This document shows, one piece after another, positions 51,049 through 59,032 of a stretch of DNA of 64,000 bases; positions within the stretch are counted from its first letter, which is position 1; each line of letters begins with the position of its first letter. The notes beneath the pieces are model-generated. The model made no database searches. It worked only from the letters and a program-made list of their open reading frames with translations, and was not told where the DNA came from. Origin of the DNA: Elusimicrobiota bacterium (GTDB lineage: Bacteria > Elusimicrobiota > Elusimicrobia > JACQPE01); contig JACPAN010000015.1 of assembly GCA_016180815.1 (NCBI GenBank), positions 140,680 to 204,679 on the forward strand. Direction: 5' to 3'. The translations under genes and the position numbers were made by a program.

Positions 51049-51848
51049 TGGGCGGCCAAGGACCGGATAAAGGGCATGGCGAGAAGTTTGGGCAAGGTGA
51101 TATCTTGCGGGCGCGGGTATTCCTTCAAACCGATCGCGATATTTTTCTGATCGCCGCGCCAGAGATAAGTGCCGAGGAGCCTGTCCCAGAAAGAAAAAAG
51201 ATTGGAGTAGTTGGAATTCGTCTCGCCGGGGATATTCGAGTGATGGATGCGGTGCATGTCCGGCGTCACGAATACCCGGCGCAGACGCGTTTCCCAAGGT
51301 TCCGGGATGTGGATGTTGGCGTGCTGGAACTGCGCGGCCAAAAGTAGCCCGGCTTCGTGAATCGCTATGGCGATCGCGCTCGGCCCCCAAATAAAACCGA
51401 TGAACATTTTAAAGGTTGAAGAAAGCAGAATTTCGCCCAAGTGAAAGCGGGACGCGCTGGTGACGTCTAGATCTAAATCGCTGTGATGCACTTTGTGCAG
51501 GCGCCACATGAGCGGGATTTCATGATAGGAGCGATGCCAAAGGTAAGTGATGAAATCAAGAAAAACGAATGACAGCGCGATATTGGCCCAGGGCGGCAGA
51601 TTTGAGGCGTTGAGCAGGCCGATCTTGCGGCTGCCCAGGTAATCGAAATACGCCACGATCATGCTGGAAACGCCGATGTTTAAAACCAAGACATTAAAGC
51701 CGCCTAGAAGCAGATTCGTTAAGTAATGTTTGGGCGCGGGCACGACGAGTTTACGGAAGGGCCGGAGTTGTTCCCAACAGCCGAAACCGATCAGCCCGCC
51801 GACGGAGAAAATCAGCCGCCAGGCGCCGGTTTCAAGCCCAAGAAACAT
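51045..51848 (-). CDS. Sterol desaturase/fatty acid hydroxylase family protein
   Basis: Di-iron membrane oxygenase, 267 residues. The His boxes are WHRSYHEIP near 105, HKVHHSD near 118, the middle FQHANIHI near 175, and MHRIHHS near 200. Four membrane helices. Known relatives hydroxylate or desaturate lipids, or cleave alkylglycerol ethers. Placed in the arsenosugar-type run, it may act on the lipid part of the product; this is inference. Confidence 0.9.
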   Translation of the reverse strand: MFLGLETGAWRLIFSVGGLIGFGCWEQLRPFRKLVVPAPKHYLTNLLLGGFNVLVLNIGVSSMIVAYFDYLGSRKIGLLNASNLPPWANIALSFVFLDFITYLWHRSYHEIPLMWRLHKVHHSDLDLDVTSASRFHLGEILLSSTFKMFIGFIWGPSAIAIAIHEAGLLLAAQFQHANIHIPEPWETRLRRVFVTPDMHRIHHSNIPGETNSNYSNLFSFWDRLLGTYLWRGDQKNIAIGLKEYPRPQDITLPKLLAMPFIRSLAAQ

Positions 51849-51931
51849 CAGAGCGAGCGAAAAATCAGGCGGCGTTCGATTTTGCCCCGGGGTTTTCCGT
51901 CGGCTTCAACGTATCCATGGCGTTTGTTCAT
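51848..51931 (-). CDS. 27-residue coupled mini-ORF
   Basis: ATG 51931 overlaps the stop of the His-rich protein gene (ATGA), and its stop overlaps the start of the desaturase-family gene (TGATG). The peptide is strongly basic (KPRGKIERRLIFRSL at the C-terminus). It may be a true small protein, or a translational relay that carries ribosomes to the next gene. Confidence 0.4.
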   Translation of the reverse strand: MNKRHGYVEADGKPRGKIERRLIFRSL

Positions 51932-52452
51932 TTTTTCTCTTGAAGCGGGACCATTTTGTTGTTGCTGTTGTAGGTGAAGCGTGGCTTGCCGTTGACTTTG
52001 TGAATGACGACTTTATCCATGATCCAGCCGCTCTCTGTTTTCGTGGCGTAAAAGTCCAGGTCCACGGTGTTTTTGTCGCCTTTGAGCGCGGACTTGAAAT
52101 CCGCGCAAGCGAAAAACGAATCGCCGCCTAAATGGACGATTTTGTTCGTATGGATGCGCACCAGCTTAAGCCGCCATTCCTTGTTGAGTTTGGCGTCTTT
52201 GATTTTGAAGGAGCCTTTGGCGGATTTGGTTTTGACATGCGTTTTGACGAAGTCGTTGTATTCCCCGTACATCTGTTTTTTCCAGCCGGTTGATCCGGCC
52301 GGGTGCTCGTGCCCCTCCGGATGTTCATGGCTTTCGTGGCTTGCCGGGTGCTCATGCGTTTGGCCGGTCGGGTGTTCCGTGGGGTGTTCCGCGACGGCGA
52401 AACCCGTGGTCAAAATCATCGAAACGATCAGGGCGGCTGGTTTTTTGTTCAT
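51928..52452 (-). CDS. Secreted His-rich protein of unknown function
   Basis: 174 residues. After a signal peptide (LIVSMILTTGFAVA) comes a His/Glu/Pro-rich segment of about 35 residues (EHPTEHPTGQTHEHPASHES), a likely metal-binding region. The C-terminal domain (about 55-170) looks beta-rich (KLVRIHTNKIVHLGGDSFFA). It overlaps its neighbours on both sides. A role in binding a metal or metalloid in the periplasm would fit; unproven. Confidence 0.65.
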   Translation of the reverse strand: MNKKPAALIVSMILTTGFAVAEHPTEHPTGQTHEHPASHESHEHPEGHEHPAGSTGWKKQMYGEYNDFVKTHVKTKSAKGSFKIKDAKLNKEWRLKLVRIHTNKIVHLGGDSFFACADFKSALKGDKNTVDLDFYATKTESGWIMDKVVIHKVNGKPRFTYNSNNKMVPLQEKK

Positions 52453-53888
52453 GGGATCTCCTTTTGTTTTTCGTGGGCGTTATCCGGCGCGGCCAACGAA
52501 ATATCGTCGAAATAGGCGCTGGCCGTTTCTCCGGTATTGTCCGTGTCCGTCATCAGAGCGATAAAAGCGATATCCGGAGGATCCTCTCCGAAAAGCCGTT
52601 TGTAATCATCGTAAATATTGCGTTCTTCGGTTCGCCATTTTCCCACATTCTCCGGACCGCTTTCCACGGCGATCATTTTTGTCCGGTTCGTGTAAGGATT
52701 ATCCACGGCCGCGCCGATGGGAAGTTTATTGTCCCAGATATAATTTAAGGCGGCGTGGGGCGGGTAATGGCCGTACAGGGATTTAGCGACGCCATATTTG
52801 GCCCGCTGCCAGGCGGAGGCGTTTTTGGGGTCGTAGCGAAAAGCCACGTAAATCCGCGCCGCATAATCGTCACCGCTTTTTTTGCGGGCATCGGCTTTCT
52901 CCAGGACGCGCTCGATTTTCCAGCGCCAGCGCAACATGGGGTAATCCTTGGGGCTGGCTTGAACTTCCTTTAGAATGGCCGAGGCTGAGAACGAGCTTTG
53001 AGCCATGACGAAGTAATCGCCGTTTTCTTCGACAAGCGAGTACGCGGTGCGGCGCGGTATTTTTTTAAATACGAGGGGCTTCCAGTTTTTAGGGAGACCG
53101 TCGGGCTCCGTTGCCCCGGAAAATGAATCGATCGACAGGGTGCGGCCGAGCGGTGTCAACGCGAATATTGCTTGAGCGGCCAGAAACACGGCCAAGAGCA
53201 AAGCGATGGGCGCGCCCCAGAGTTTTAGGCTTCCTTTGCCCAAAGCCTCGAGTATCGGCCGCGTATGAATCAGGCCGCCGTTATGATGGCGCGCGAAATC
53301 CAAGAGGCGCTTTAAATCCTCGGCTGTGTCGATGTCGCCGAGTTTGTTTAAAAGCCCGGGCTCGAGGTTCAAGAAACGCAGGCGCGAGAGGGTTTCTTCA
53401 AAAACCCGGGGCGTGGACCAGGGGATGTTTTCAAAAACCTCCGGGACCGGACGGCAAAGGCCGATTAAATAGTAGCCGCCGTCATGAGCCGGGCCTAGAA
53501 CAATGTCATGCCGGTCCAACAGTTCGAAGGCGTGCGTCAAATGATCGGCGCTGAGGCGAGGCGAGTCCGAGCCGATGATCACGACTTTTGAGGCGCCCGA
53601 AGAAAACGCGTGCTGCGCGGCATGGGAGAGGCGTTCGCCTAAATCGGAGCCCTGTTGAGGGAAAAAATCCGGCCGGTCATCGCTCATCCATACGGGTTCA
53701 ATATGCGGCGGCCAAGGATCATAGGCCACATCAACTTGGGTTAAGGGCACGGAGCGGGCCGCGGACAAAGCGTCTTTGGCCAGGGCTTTATACAAAGCGG
53801 CCGCTTCCCGGTTTGACAAGGGCGGACAAAGCCGTGTTTTGACCTGTCCGGGCACCGGGGCTTTGACGAAAATAACGATTTTGTTCAT
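52449..53888 (-). CDS. Fusion: TIGR04282-type glycosyltransferase plus DUF3047
   Basis: 479 residues. About 1-200 is a GT-A nucleotide-sugar transferase of the TIGR04282/DUF2064 type: FVKAPVPGQVKTRLCPPLS, then IIGSDSPRLSADHL and GPAHDGGYYLIGL. A membrane helix follows near 225-245 (LWGAPIALLLAVFLAAQAIF). The rest (about 255-470) is DUF3047, with MLRWRWKIERVL and YAARIYVAFRYDP. This order would put the transferase in the cytoplasm and DUF3047 outside. The fusion is unusual. It overlaps both flanking genes by four bases. Confidence 0.82.
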   Translation of the reverse strand: MNKIVIFVKAPVPGQVKTRLCPPLSNREAAALYKALAKDALSAARSVPLTQVDVAYDPWPPHIEPVWMSDDRPDFFPQQGSDLGERLSHAAQHAFSSGASKVVIIGSDSPRLSADHLTHAFELLDRHDIVLGPAHDGGYYLIGLCRPVPEVFENIPWSTPRVFEETLSRLRFLNLEPGLLNKLGDIDTAEDLKRLLDFARHHNGGLIHTRPILEALGKGSLKLWGAPIALLLAVFLAAQAIFALTPLGRTLSIDSFSGATEPDGLPKNWKPLVFKKIPRRTAYSLVEENGDYFVMAQSSFSASAILKEVQASPKDYPMLRWRWKIERVLEKADARKKSGDDYAARIYVAFRYDPKNASAWQRAKYGVAKSLYGHYPPHAALNYIWDNKLPIGAAVDNPYTNRTKMIAVESGPENVGKWRTEERNIYDDYKRLFGEDPPDIAFIALMTDTDNTGETASAYFDDISLAAPDNAHEKQKEIP

Positions 53889-54562
53889 CGGTATATTTTG
53901 GCTAAAAGTTCGGGCGGCAGTCCCAGATAATAACAGGCGATGATGGCGTTGTTTTTCAGGCCATTGAGAAGGGGGCCGTTTTTTTCATGGCGGCGTTTGG
54001 AGGTGCGGACTTGTTGGGGCAGAACGTGCACGGGCCCGAGATGTTTGAGTTTGCCGACCAGCGCGTATTCTTCCATCAGCGGCATCTCCGGGAATCCTCC
54101 GGCCTCGAAATAATGTTCACGGCTGACGGCAATGGCCTGGTCCCCGTGCGGAACGCCGGTCAGGCTCCGGCGCCAGCGCGCCGCAGCCTCGATGAGGCGA
54201 TACGGCCAGCCTTGCGCGTCGAACCCGATCTCGAAGGCCGTGGCTGAGTGATGATGGCCGTTGGACCAAGCCTCAAGGAGAATGTTTTGCCAATCATCGG
54301 GCAATAAAGTGTCCGCATGCAGAAAAAGAAAGAGATCGCCTTTGGCCGCGAGCGCGCCTTCATGCATTTGCCGGGCGCGCGGGCGTTGAGCGGAGACGGT
54401 TCTGTCGGCCAGGAATTGGGCGGCGTCAAGCGTGGAATCCTTGCTTTGACCATCGGCCACGATGATTTCAACGGCTGATGTTGCGGTGGCGCGCAAATGC
54501 GCTAAAAGTCCGGGCAAGATCTCGGCTTCGTTAAAAGTCGGGACAATGACGCTTAGCAGCAT
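53885..54562 (-). CDS. TIGR04283-type glycosyltransferase (arsenosugar cluster type)
   Basis: Family 2 glycosyltransferase, 225 residues from ATG 54562, which overlaps the upstream stop by ten bases. LLSVIVPTFNEAEILPGLL at the N-terminus, EIIVADGQSKDST near 38 and FLFLHADTLLP near 85 (metal-binding Asp) are typical. TIGR04283 proteins occur next to arsenite methylation and are assigned to arsenosugar biosynthesis. Here it directly follows an ArsM-like fusion. Confidence 0.88.
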   Translation of the reverse strand: MLLSVIVPTFNEAEILPGLLAHLRATATSAVEIIVADGQSKDSTLDAAQFLADRTVSAQRPRARQMHEGALAAKGDLFLFLHADTLLPDDWQNILLEAWSNGHHHSATAFEIGFDAQGWPYRLIEAAARWRRSLTGVPHGDQAIAVSREHYFEAGGFPEMPLMEEYALVGKLKHLGPVHVLPQQVRTSKRRHEKNGPLLNGLKNNAIIACYYLGLPPELLAKIYR

Positions 54563-57162
54563 GCCCCGCCTTCGCAACAACCGTCATTCGCGGCAACGGC
54601 CATGGGCAAGGCTGCCGGCGCTTGTGAGCCGTCGGACTCATACACCAAAAACTGTCCGGCGTAAGCGCCGGAGCGCAGCTTGGCCGCGGTGTCCGTGCAG
54701 ATTTCGATGGATTCTCCTCTGGGGAACAAATGCCCTTCTTCATCCATGGCCGCTTTATAAGGGCCCAGGTACACGGCTTGCTGCCCCATAAACCGGCAGC
54801 CGGCTTTTTTTTCGAATTTGAAAGCTTGCACCGTGAGCGAATGGAATTGATAGGCCTTCACTTCTTTCCAGAACGTTTTTTTGAGGATTCGGATGCCGTA
54901 AAAACCCGCTCGCTCCAGCGCAGTCAAAAATTCCTCCTCAGAAAGCGAGCCGGAAATGCATTCCCCCCATAGGTCTTGATGCGCGGCCAAGGCTAAAGGC
55001 ACCGGCCGGTCGGCGACAATATCCGCGACAACCATGCGGCCCGTATCCTTTAGAACGCGCCAGATTTCGGCGAAGACTTTATTTTTGTCCGGCGAGAGAT
55101 TGATCACGCAATTAGACGTGACCAGGTCCACGCTCGCGGTCTCAGCCGGGATATTTTCCAGATAGCCGTCGCGAAATTCCACGACGTCGTATCCTAAGAC
55201 AGCGGCCACGTCGTTTTTGCATTGCCGGGCCACGGTGAGCATTTCCTGGGTCATGTCCACGCCGATGACGCGGCCCGTGGGCCCGACTTTTTTGGCGGCG
55301 ATGAAGCAGTCGATGCCCGCGCCCGAGCCCAAATCCAGCATGGTTTCACCGGCCTTGAGCCCGGCCTGGGTGACCGGCGAGCCGCAGCCGTAAAAACGAT
55401 CGAGAACCTCTCTGGGGATATGCCCGACTTCGCTCTCGTCGTACTTGACCGGACAGCAGAGCTCTTTCTGCGGGGCGAGGGCTGCTTTGCCGTAGAAGTT
55501 TTGAATGATTTTGTAAGGCTTTTCCACGTCGAAGGACAGCACGCAATTGGAATGCGTGAGCTTGACCTTCACGGCGGCGCCGTCGGGATCAAGCCAGAGC
55601 GCGGCGTCTTGGCTGGAGGCGATTTGACCCTCGCCCATGGCATGGTAAATGACGGGAGGATTGAATCCTGATTTTAAATTGAGCGCGGCTTTTTTCGTTG
55701 AGGCCAGGTCAAACATCGCGTCTTTCATCAACTCCACATAGAGTTCATGGTAGGGGTCTTCACCCATCAGGCTGCCTTCATGTCCGTTGGCGCTGTCGTT
55801 TCCGCTCTGCCGAGCTCCAACCATTTCCGCGCCGACCCGCTTCGCGGGTACCCCGGCTTGGTCAAAGAAATAACTGTGTTCGATATCCCCGCCTCCGGTC
55901 AGGAAGCGGAAGGGATGGCCGCTGAGTGATTTTTTCTGTCCGACCGTGGCGTTGCGAAACGCGCGGGCGACGGGGCTCTCCATCCAAATTTTTCGAAGCG
56001 GTTCTTTTTCGGCGTCGCCTAAGGCTAAGGCCGGATAACCGGCCATGGCCGCCGAGGGATAAACTTTGCCGTCCATATACACGCAGAGGCTTTCCCAGCA
56101 GCAATTGCCCAAGTCGTATTTGACGCCCGGCAGTCCGTTGACGCGCAGGGCAAAGGACTCGGCATTGTCGACAATAACGCCCAATTCTTTGGATGCGGCT
56201 TTGACGGTGCGCGCTAAGTGCGCGAGTTCGGCATGCGTAGGGAAAGCCGCGGACCCGTCGGTTTCCAGAATGCGCCCGCGTTTGTGCAGCCACATCAAAT
56301 GCACGGACTTGGCGCCGAGCTCCTTGGCGAGCTTGGGCAATTGTTCAAGGTCGCGGACATTGGATTTGGTGACGGCCGCGGTCAGCGATGTTGCAAACCC
56401 GAGTTCGTTTAATGTTTTTAAGCCGGCCGAGGCTTTGGCGAAGACGCCGGCTCCGCGAATGGGATCGTTCGTTTCCGGGCGGCAGCCGTCTAAGCTCACT
56501 TGGAAATTCAGGCGTTCGCGGTCGAGGGTTTTGAGCGCCTCGAGCCTAGGCCCAGAAAACAGCGTGGCGTTGGTCAACACCATCAGCTGCGCTTTTTTGT
56601 CCTCGGTGGTATAGCGGATTAAATCGAAAATATCCTCCCGGATAAAGGGTTCGCCGCCCGTAAAGTAGAAGCGCCGAACGCCCAGATCAAAGCCTTGGTC
56701 GATCAGGCCCAAATAAAAATCGCGGCCGAGCCCCTTCTCGCCGCCGGGACCTGAGGACACCAGGCAATGGCTACAGGCCAGGTTGCAGGTTTGCAGCAAA
56801 TGAATCCAGAGTTCGTTGAGCGTTTTCGGTTCAAGCGCTTCGCCGCGCCCCGGATAAGGCGGCGCGGTTTGGGCGGCGGCGTGGAGCATGCCCTTGGCCA
56901 TGGCCTGGCGAACAAACACATGAAGATCGCGCCAGGCTTTAGCCGCGTCCGAGACGAATTGTTCGTTATAGAGCCGGAAAATTTCCCCAAGGGTTTTGCG
57001 GCCGTCGACCCACTCGAGCAGCCGGGCGCCGCGTTGATCGACCGCTATCCAATTGGGCGCTCCGCCGTCGATGAAAAAATGAATCCCCTCGCGCTCGAAC
57101 GAATCAAGGCGGCTGCGGTGAAGGACAAGCGAGTCTTTGAGTTCCGGAATTTGCAGCGACAT
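54553..57162 (-). CDS. Three-domain fusion: PqqD-like, radical SAM, ArsM-like methyltransferase
   Basis: 869 residues. About 1-95 is PqqD-like. A radical SAM domain follows with the cluster site Cys126, Cys130, Cys133 (LLQTCNLACSHCLVS) and YFTGGEPFIRED; further Cys lie in GNCCWESLC near 353. About 500-800 is a SAM methyltransferase with MLDLGSGAGIDCF near 608. Its Cys in RFYGCGSP, SNCVINLSPDK and WGECISGSLSEEE correspond to the three arsenite-binding Cys of ArsM. The C-terminus ends CCEGGACC, a metal-binding tail. It probably methylates arsenite and transfers a radical-generated adenosyl unit, the two steps that separate ArsM and ArsS proteins perform elsewhere. The activity assignment is inference. 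Confidence 0.85.
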   Translation of the reverse strand: MSLQIPELKDSLVLHRSRLDSFEREGIHFFIDGGAPNWIAVDQRGARLLEWVDGRKTLGEIFRLYNEQFVSDAAKAWRDLHVFVRQAMAKGMLHAAAQTAPPYPGRGEALEPKTLNELWIHLLQTCNLACSHCLVSSGPGGEKGLGRDFYLGLIDQGFDLGVRRFYFTGGEPFIREDIFDLIRYTTEDKKAQLMVLTNATLFSGPRLEALKTLDRERLNFQVSLDGCRPETNDPIRGAGVFAKASAGLKTLNELGFATSLTAAVTKSNVRDLEQLPKLAKELGAKSVHLMWLHKRGRILETDGSAAFPTHAELAHLARTVKAASKELGVIVDNAESFALRVNGLPGVKYDLGNCCWESLCVYMDGKVYPSAAMAGYPALALGDAEKEPLRKIWMESPVARAFRNATVGQKKSLSGHPFRFLTGGGDIEHSYFFDQAGVPAKRVGAEMVGARQSGNDSANGHEGSLMGEDPYHELYVELMKDAMFDLASTKKAALNLKSGFNPPVIYHAMGEGQIASSQDAALWLDPDGAAVKVKLTHSNCVLSFDVEKPYKIIQNFYGKAALAPQKELCCPVKYDESEVGHIPREVLDRFYGCGSPVTQAGLKAGETMLDLGSGAGIDCFIAAKKVGPTGRVIGVDMTQEMLTVARQCKNDVAAVLGYDVVEFRDGYLENIPAETASVDLVTSNCVINLSPDKNKVFAEIWRVLKDTGRMVVADIVADRPVPLALAAHQDLWGECISGSLSEEEFLTALERAGFYGIRILKKTFWKEVKAYQFHSLTVQAFKFEKKAGCRFMGQQAVYLGPYKAAMDEEGHLFPRGESIEICTDTAAKLRSGAYAGQFLVYESDGSQAPAALPMAVAANDGCCEGGACC

Positions 57163-57171
57163 AACCCTCCT

Positions 57172-58158
57172 CTATACGATTTTGTTTAACAGCCAATAGC
57201 ACCCGACGCCGATGGCGCCTGCTATGGGCACGGTAACGAGCCAAGCCGCGACAATTCCCCCGGCTGTTTTCCAGTTGAGGCCGCCTTTTTGCAGGCCCAT
57301 GCCCATGATGGCGGAGCCCGAGACATGCGTGGTTGAAACCGGAAAACCCTTGACGGCCGTGGCCATGACCATCGCGGATGTGGCCAGATTGGCGGCGAAT
57401 CCCTCCAAATGATTCATGCGCGTCACTTGATGCGCCAGGGTTTCGGTTACTTTAAGTCCCATGATGACGCTGCCCGCGGCATTAGCCAAGGCCAGGATCA
57501 AGAAGAACCATTTGGGCGCAATGTGAACATTGGGATCGATCACATGATAAAAAACCATCCCTAAGGCCGCAATTTTCGGGGTGTCGTTTAAACCCCGGGC
57601 AAATCCTGACGAGATGGCGCTCATCCAATGGGCCCAATGACAATTGATGCAGTATTGCCGTTCGCAAAGCCAATAAAGAAAGCGAAAAATCACCACGCCC
57701 AGGCCGAATGCGGCGATGGGCGAGATCAACAAGGGCAAGACTATTTTTTTGGTGACGCCGGCCCACAACACGTTGTCGAAGCCGAAGGCATAAAGGCCGG
57801 TGAGAACCACAGAACCCACGATCGAATGCGTTGTGGACACGGGAAGGCCGGTTTTTGAGGCGAATAAAACCCAACCGATGGCGCCGCCTAGAACCGCCAA
57901 GGCGAAGAGCTGATTGACCGCTACTTGAGGAGAGAGCATGCCTTTGGTGAACAGCAAAGTCATTTTAACGGCCCAACCGGAGGCTATAGTCGCGCCTGCA
58001 GCAGCGGCCAAAGACACAAGAAGCACCGCTTTTTTGTAATCCGACTCCCCGCTGCCCACTAAGGTGGCGACTGATTTTGAAATATCATTGGCGCCGTTGG
58101 CAAAGGCCAGGATGATGGCGCCGGAAATCCCAAAAATAGAAATCAAATTCATAGACAT
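57172..58158 (-). CDS. pit: PiT-family inorganic phosphate transporter
   Basis: 328 residues, about ten membrane helices in two repeats. LAFANGANDISKSVATLVG near 17 and FARGLNDTPKIAAL near 190 are the duplicated family signature. KTGLPVSTTHS and KGFPVSTTHVSG are the matching pairs. PiT carriers also take up arsenate as a phosphate analogue, which is suggestive because the next gene, nine bases on, is an ArsM fusion. It is probably the first gene of the run and is divergent from an ECF sigma factor. Confidence 0.92.
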   Translation of the reverse strand: MSMNLISIFGISGAIILAFANGANDISKSVATLVGSGESDYKKAVLLVSLAAAAGATIASGWAVKMTLLFTKGMLSPQVAVNQLFALAVLGGAIGWVLFASKTGLPVSTTHSIVGSVVLTGLYAFGFDNVLWAGVTKKIVLPLLISPIAAFGLGVVIFRFLYWLCERQYCINCHWAHWMSAISSGFARGLNDTPKIAALGMVFYHVIDPNVHIAPKWFFLILALANAAGSVIMGLKVTETLAHQVTRMNHLEGFAANLATSAMVMATAVKGFPVSTTHVSGSAIMGMGLQKGGLNWKTAGGIVAAWLVTVPIAGAIGVGCYWLLNKIV

Positions 58159-58214
58159 CCAATGAGTGCGCAGTAATATGTGCGTTCAATGGGTAGAATA
58201 TTACACTTCATTTT

Positions 58215-58793
58215 ATGATGCCCAAAATAACGGAGCCCAGTTTCGAGGATATTAAAAGCCGTAGGCCCGAGGCCTTGAGCCGTTTGGTGGAGATGCATAC
58301 GCCGGCGTTATTGGCCGGAGCTTTGGGTTTGGGGTTCCCTCCGAGTGAAGCCGAGGAGTTGGTTCAAGACACATTTGTCGCTTTTTTGAGCGCGCTGGAG
58401 CGTTTTGAGGGGCGTTCTCAGGTCAAAACGTATTTGTTCGGGATTCTTTACAATAAAGCTTTGGAATTGAGGCGGCGGCAAGGCCGCGAGGAAACAACCG
58501 ATGAAATCGAAAAAATCGTGGACAGCCGGTTTGACAGCCGGGGCCATTGGACGCGTCCGCCCAAGGGGCCTGAAGACGAGGCCCGGATCAGCGAATTGGG
58601 CCGGATGATCAACGATTGCGCCGGGGGTTTGGGCATCAAGGAGCGGGCCGCGTTCTATTTGAAGGAAGGGGAGCGTCAAAGCACGGAGCACATCTGTAAT
58701 ATGTTGGGTATTTCCCCCACTTATTTAGGGGTGCTTCTTTTTCGGGCCAGAAACAAATTGAGGGAGTGCCTGGAAGGAACAATGAACGGTTGA
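58215..58793 (+). CDS. ECF-type RNA polymerase sigma factor
   Basis: 192 residues. Sigma region 2 reads AEELVQDTFVAFLSALERFE, then VKTYLFGILYNKALELRRRQ. After a longer than usual linker (about 95-135), region 4 has STEHICNMLGISPTYLGVLL, then FRARNKLRECL. The next gene, coupled by TGATG, encodes a short zinc anti-sigma-like protein. It starts 56 bases from pit on the other strand. Confidence 0.88.
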   Translation: MMPKITEPSFEDIKSRRPEALSRLVEMHTPALLAGALGLGFPPSEAEELVQDTFVAFLSALERFEGRSQVKTYLFGILYNKALELRRRQGREETTDEIEKIVDSRFDSRGHWTRPPKGPEDEARISELGRMINDCAGGLGIKERAAFYLKEGERQSTEHICNMLGISPTYLGVLLFRARNKLRECLEGTMNG

Positions 58794-59032
58794 TGTTGGG
58801 CATGCCGAGCTGCCGTGAAGTGACCCGTTTGGTTGCCAGCGGAGAAATTGAGACTCTGAGGGGGTTCAAGCGTTTTTTGGTGCGCGCGCATTATTTGATT
58901 TGCAGATATTGCACGCGCTATGCCCGGGAAATCCGTTTAATCGGCCGGGCGTTTAAAGCCGCCGCCGACAGCCGCGACCTTTCCGCCCAGGCCGGCCGTT
59001 TGACCGGCCGTATCCTGTCCCGATTAAATTAA
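58793..59032 (+). CDS. Minimal zinc-binding anti-sigma factor-like protein
   Basis: 79 residues from ATG 58793, inside the sigma stop (TGATG). CREVTRLVASGEIETLRG is the first helix of the anti-sigma fold, and RAHYLICRYCTRYAREI has the His-x3-Cys-x2-Cys zinc motif (HYLICRYC) of ZAS proteins such as RsrA and ChrR. It has no membrane segment or sensor domain, so it would act in the cytoplasm, perhaps responding to oxidants or thiol-reactive metalloids through the Cys pair. Confidence 0.75.
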   Translation: MLGMPSCREVTRLVASGEIETLRGFKRFLVRAHYLICRYCTRYAREIRLIGRAFKAAADSRDLSAQAGRLTGRILSRLN

